DNA from: Kineosporia rhizophila
GTDB lineage: Bacteria > Actinomycetota > Actinomycetes > Actinomycetales > Kineosporiaceae
Assembly: GCF_021277265.1 (NCBI RefSeq)
Contig: NZ_JAJSOH010000018.1
Location: 62,001-126,000, forward strand
DNA: 64,000 nt
Direction: 5' to 3'
In this document: positions 62,039 to 64,000 of the stretch, one piece after another
Layout of the letters: each line of letters begins with the position of its first letter
Numbering within the stretch: position 1 is the first letter of the stretch
Notes under the pieces: generated by a model
Database searches by the model: none
Told to the model about the DNA's origin: nothing
Seen by the model: the letters and a program-made list of their open reading frames with translations, nothing else
Position numbers and translations under genes: made by a program

Positions 62039-64000
62039 ATGACCAACCAGGCCCGTCCCGCCACCACCACCCTCCCCGTCCTGTTCCTCGACGACGCGGT
62101 CGTGCTCCCGGGCATGGCCCTGCCGATCGAGCTGACGGCCCAGGCCCAGCAGACCATCGACGCCGCCCGGGCTGCGCGGGCCGGCGAGTCCAAGCCCCTG
62201 CAGGTGCTCGTCGTACCCCGGATCGAGGGCCGCACCGGCGTGATCGGCTCGATCGCCCAGGTCGTGCAGATCGGCCGGCTGCCCAGCGGCGAACCGGCCG
62301 CGGTGCTGCGCGCCGACCGTCGCGCCCGGATCGGCCAGGGCGTGGTCGGTACCGGCGCCGCGCTCTGGGTCGAGGCCGAGCCGCTCTCCCCCGAAGAGCC
62401 CGACGGCCGCATCCGGGAGAAGGCCGCCGCGTTCAAGCAGGTCCTCACCGCGATCCTGCAGCAGCGCAACAACTGGCAGGTGCTGGACGCGGTGCAGCGG
62501 ATGAGCGACCCCTCCGAACTGGCCGACGTGGCCGGTTACGCCACCTGGATCGAGCCCGGCGAGAAGGTCACCCTGCTGGAGACCCTCGACGTGGAACAGC
62601 GTCTGGACTTCCTGCTCGAACGCGGCCGGGCGCACCTGGCCGAGACCGAGATCAACGAGAAGATCCGCGAGGACGTCCAGGAGGGGATGGAGAAGACCCA
62701 GCGCGAGTACCTGCTGCGTCAGCAGCTCGCGGCGATCCGCAAGGAGCTGGGCGAGGAGGACGCCGGGGGCACGGGCGACTACCGCTCGAAGATCGAGGCC
62801 GCCGCCCTGCCCGAGAAGGTGCGTACCGCCGCCCTGGCCGAGGTGGACAAGCTGGAGCGGGGCTCCGACCAGTCGCCGGAGGCGGGCTGGATCCGCACCT
62901 GGCTGGACACCGTCCTGGAACTGCCCTGGAACGAGCGCACCACCGACAGCACCGACGTCAGGAACGCCCGCGCGGTGCTGGACTCCGACCACACAGGCCT
63001 GGACGACGTGAAGGAACGGATCGTCGAGCACCTGGCGGTTCGCGCCCGGCGGGCCGCGCGCGGCCTGGAGGTCGTAGGCGGACGCGGCTCGGGTGCGGTG
63101 CTGGCGCTCGTCGGCCCTCCCGGGGTAGGCAAGACCTCGCTGGGTGAGTCGATCGCGCGTTCCCTGAACCGGAAGTTCGTACGGGTGGCGCTCGGCGGCG
63201 TACGCGACGAGGCCGAGATCCGGGGGCACCGGCGCACGTACGTGGGTGCGCTGCCCGGGCGGCTGGTGCGGGCGCTCCAGGAGGCCGGCACGATGAACCC
63301 GGTGGTGCTGCTCGACGAGATCGACAAGGTCGGCTCGGACTTCCGCGGCGACCCGGCGGCGGCCCTGCTCGAGGTGCTCGACCCGGCCCAGAACCACACC
63401 TTCCGCGACCACTACCTGGACCTCGACCTGGACCTGTCCGACGTGGTCTTCCTGGCCACCGCCAACGTGCTCGAGACCATCCCGTCGGCGCTGCTGGACC
63501 GGATGGAGGTGGTCCGGCTGGACGGCTACACCGAGCGCGAGAAGGTCGCGATCGCCCGCGACCACCTGCTGGCGCGGCAGCTCGAGCGGGCCGGCCTGAC
63601 CGCCGAGGAGGTGCAGATCGAGGACGAGGCGCTGCGCCTGGTCGCGGCCGAGTACACCCACGAGGCGGGCGTGCGTCAGCTGGAGCGGTCCCTCGCCCGG
63701 ATCCTGCGCAAGGTCACCACCGAACTTGAGGACGTCCGTGAGCCCGACGGCTCCGAGAGGTCGCCTCAGGCGGTGGCCGGGGTGGTGGTCGGGAAGGACG
63801 AGGTGGCCAAGTACCTCGGCCGGCCCCGGTTCACCCCCGAGTCGGCCGAGCGCACCGCGGTTCCCGGCGTGGCGACCGGCCTGGCGGTGACCGGCGCCGG
63901 CGGTGACGTGCTGTTCGTGGAGGCCATCTCGATGGAAACAGGGATGGAGACGGGGGTGAGCCTGGAGCTCACCGGGCAGCTGGGCGACGTGATGAAGGAG
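62039..64000 (+). CDS. lon: ATP-dependent protease Lon (5' two thirds)
   Basis: 654 codons in frame from ATG 62039 (GGAG 6 bp upstream); the gene runs off the window. The N-terminal LON domain (about 10-200: L-P-V-L-F-L-D-D-A-V-V-L-P-G), coiled coil with Q-R-E-Y-L-L-R-Q-Q-L-A-A-I-R-K-E-L-G, AAA+ module with Walker A G-P-P-G-V-G-K-T near 359 and L-L-D-E-I-D-K Walker B, and the sensor R-M-E-V motif are all present. The serine-lysine protease domain begins near residue 610 and its catalytic dyad lies beyond the window. Degrades misfolded and regulatory proteins. Confidence 0.96.
   Translation, partial: MTNQARPATTTLPVLFLDDAVVLPGMALPIELTAQAQQTIDAARAARAGESKPLQVLVVPRIEGRTGVIGSIAQVVQIGRLPSGEPAAVLRADRRARIGQGVVGTGAALWVEAEPLSPEEPDGRIREKAAAFKQVLTAILQQRNNWQVLDAVQRMSDPSELADVAGYATWIEPGEKVTLLETLDVEQRLDFLLERGRAHLAETEINEKIREDVQEGMEKTQREYLLRQQLAAIRKELGEEDAGGTGDYRSKIEAAALPEKVRTAALAEVDKLERGSDQSPEAGWIRTWLDTVLELPWNERTTDSTDVRNARAVLDSDHTGLDDVKERIVEHLAVRARRAARGLEVVGGRGSGAVLALVGPPGVGKTSLGESIARSLNRKFVRVALGGVRDEAEIRGHRRTYVGALPGRLVRALQEAGTMNPVVLLDEIDKVGSDFRGDPAAALLEVLDPAQNHTFRDHYLDLDLDLSDVVFLATANVLETIPSALLDRMEVVRLDGYTEREKVAIARDHLLARQLERAGLTAEEVQIEDEALRLVAAEYTHEAGVRQLERSLARILRKVTTELEDVREPDGSERSPQAVAGVVVGKDEVAKYLGRPRFTPESAERTAVPGVATGLAVTGAGGDVLFVEAISMETGMETGVSLELTGQLGDVMKE

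Noticed and set aside
62006-63661. Long open frame antisense to lon (551 codons)
   Set aside because: It is a GC-driven shadow of lon; composition is His/Gln/Val-rich with no domain, and lon itself is well supported.

Overview
The window is chromosomal DNA of a high-GC actinobacterium. GTG and TTG starts are common, many genes overlap by 4 bp, several starts look leaderless, and the families present (conservon CvnABCD, Rv1733c-like protein, EmbR-like SARP-FHA regulator, LCP protein, HelD-type ATPase, c-di-AMP riboswitch before an NlpC/P60 gene) are typical of the phylum. A member of Kineosporiales or a related order is plausible but cannot be proven from the sequence alone. No rRNA, tRNA, CRISPR array, insertion sequence or prophage was found. 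Nearly all of the sequence is coding. Layout: 1-8.9 kb holds the end of an enoyl-CoA hydratase-like gene, then a signalling block (Rossmann oxidoreductase-like protein, zinc-ribbon/FHA protein, membrane-anchored degenerate trypsin-like protein with zinc ribbon, receptor Ser/Thr kinase) that converges on a thioredoxin and an EmbR-like SARP-FHA regulator. 8.9-18.6 kb is housekeeping and accessory: EamA exporter with divergent LysR and a GntR regulator, Rv1733c-like and LCP proteins, VOC and ABM proteins, a DUF2975/XRE pair, and a PLP fold-type III decarboxylase. 18.8-26.6 kb has a HelD-like RNA polymerase recycling ATPase, OsmC, pyruvate phosphate dikinase and an amidohydrolase. 26.5-30.2 kb is the most novel-looking part: a nicotianamine-synthase-like gene translationally coupled to a GNAT gene, behind a Zur/Fur-like operator, next to a LysR gene and an EamA exporter, suggesting a small metallophore locus. 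31-37 kb is cydA-cydB-cydDC (cytochrome bd and its fused CydDC exporter), divergent from a BlaI/M56 pair with strong BlaI-type operators between them. 38.6-42.4 kb is an ABC-2 transporter followed by a NarL-type two-component system. 43-47.6 kb is a complete conservon (cvnABCD), followed by an orphan glycine-betaine binding lipoprotein. 48.8-53.5 kb is a membrane-anchored GH26-like glycosidase with a very long repetitive N-terminus, then an NlpC/P60 hydrolase under a c-di-AMP (ydaO-type) riboswitch. 53.6-64 kb holds mdh, an FAD monooxygenase, an 1851-residue kinase/AAA/GAF/GGDEF hybrid and the first two thirds of lon. Themes: envelope and signalling functions dominate (two Ser/Thr kinases, two other FHA proteins, a conservon, LCP, GH26, NlpC/P60), with both c-di-GMP and c-di-AMP signalling represented. 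A perfect 10-bp palindrome, TGTCCGGACA, occurs in three separate intergenic regions, about 70-76 bp upstream of both ppdK and mdh and upstream of the riboswitch promoter. It is a candidate operator linking the PEP/pyruvate/malate node to another gene.
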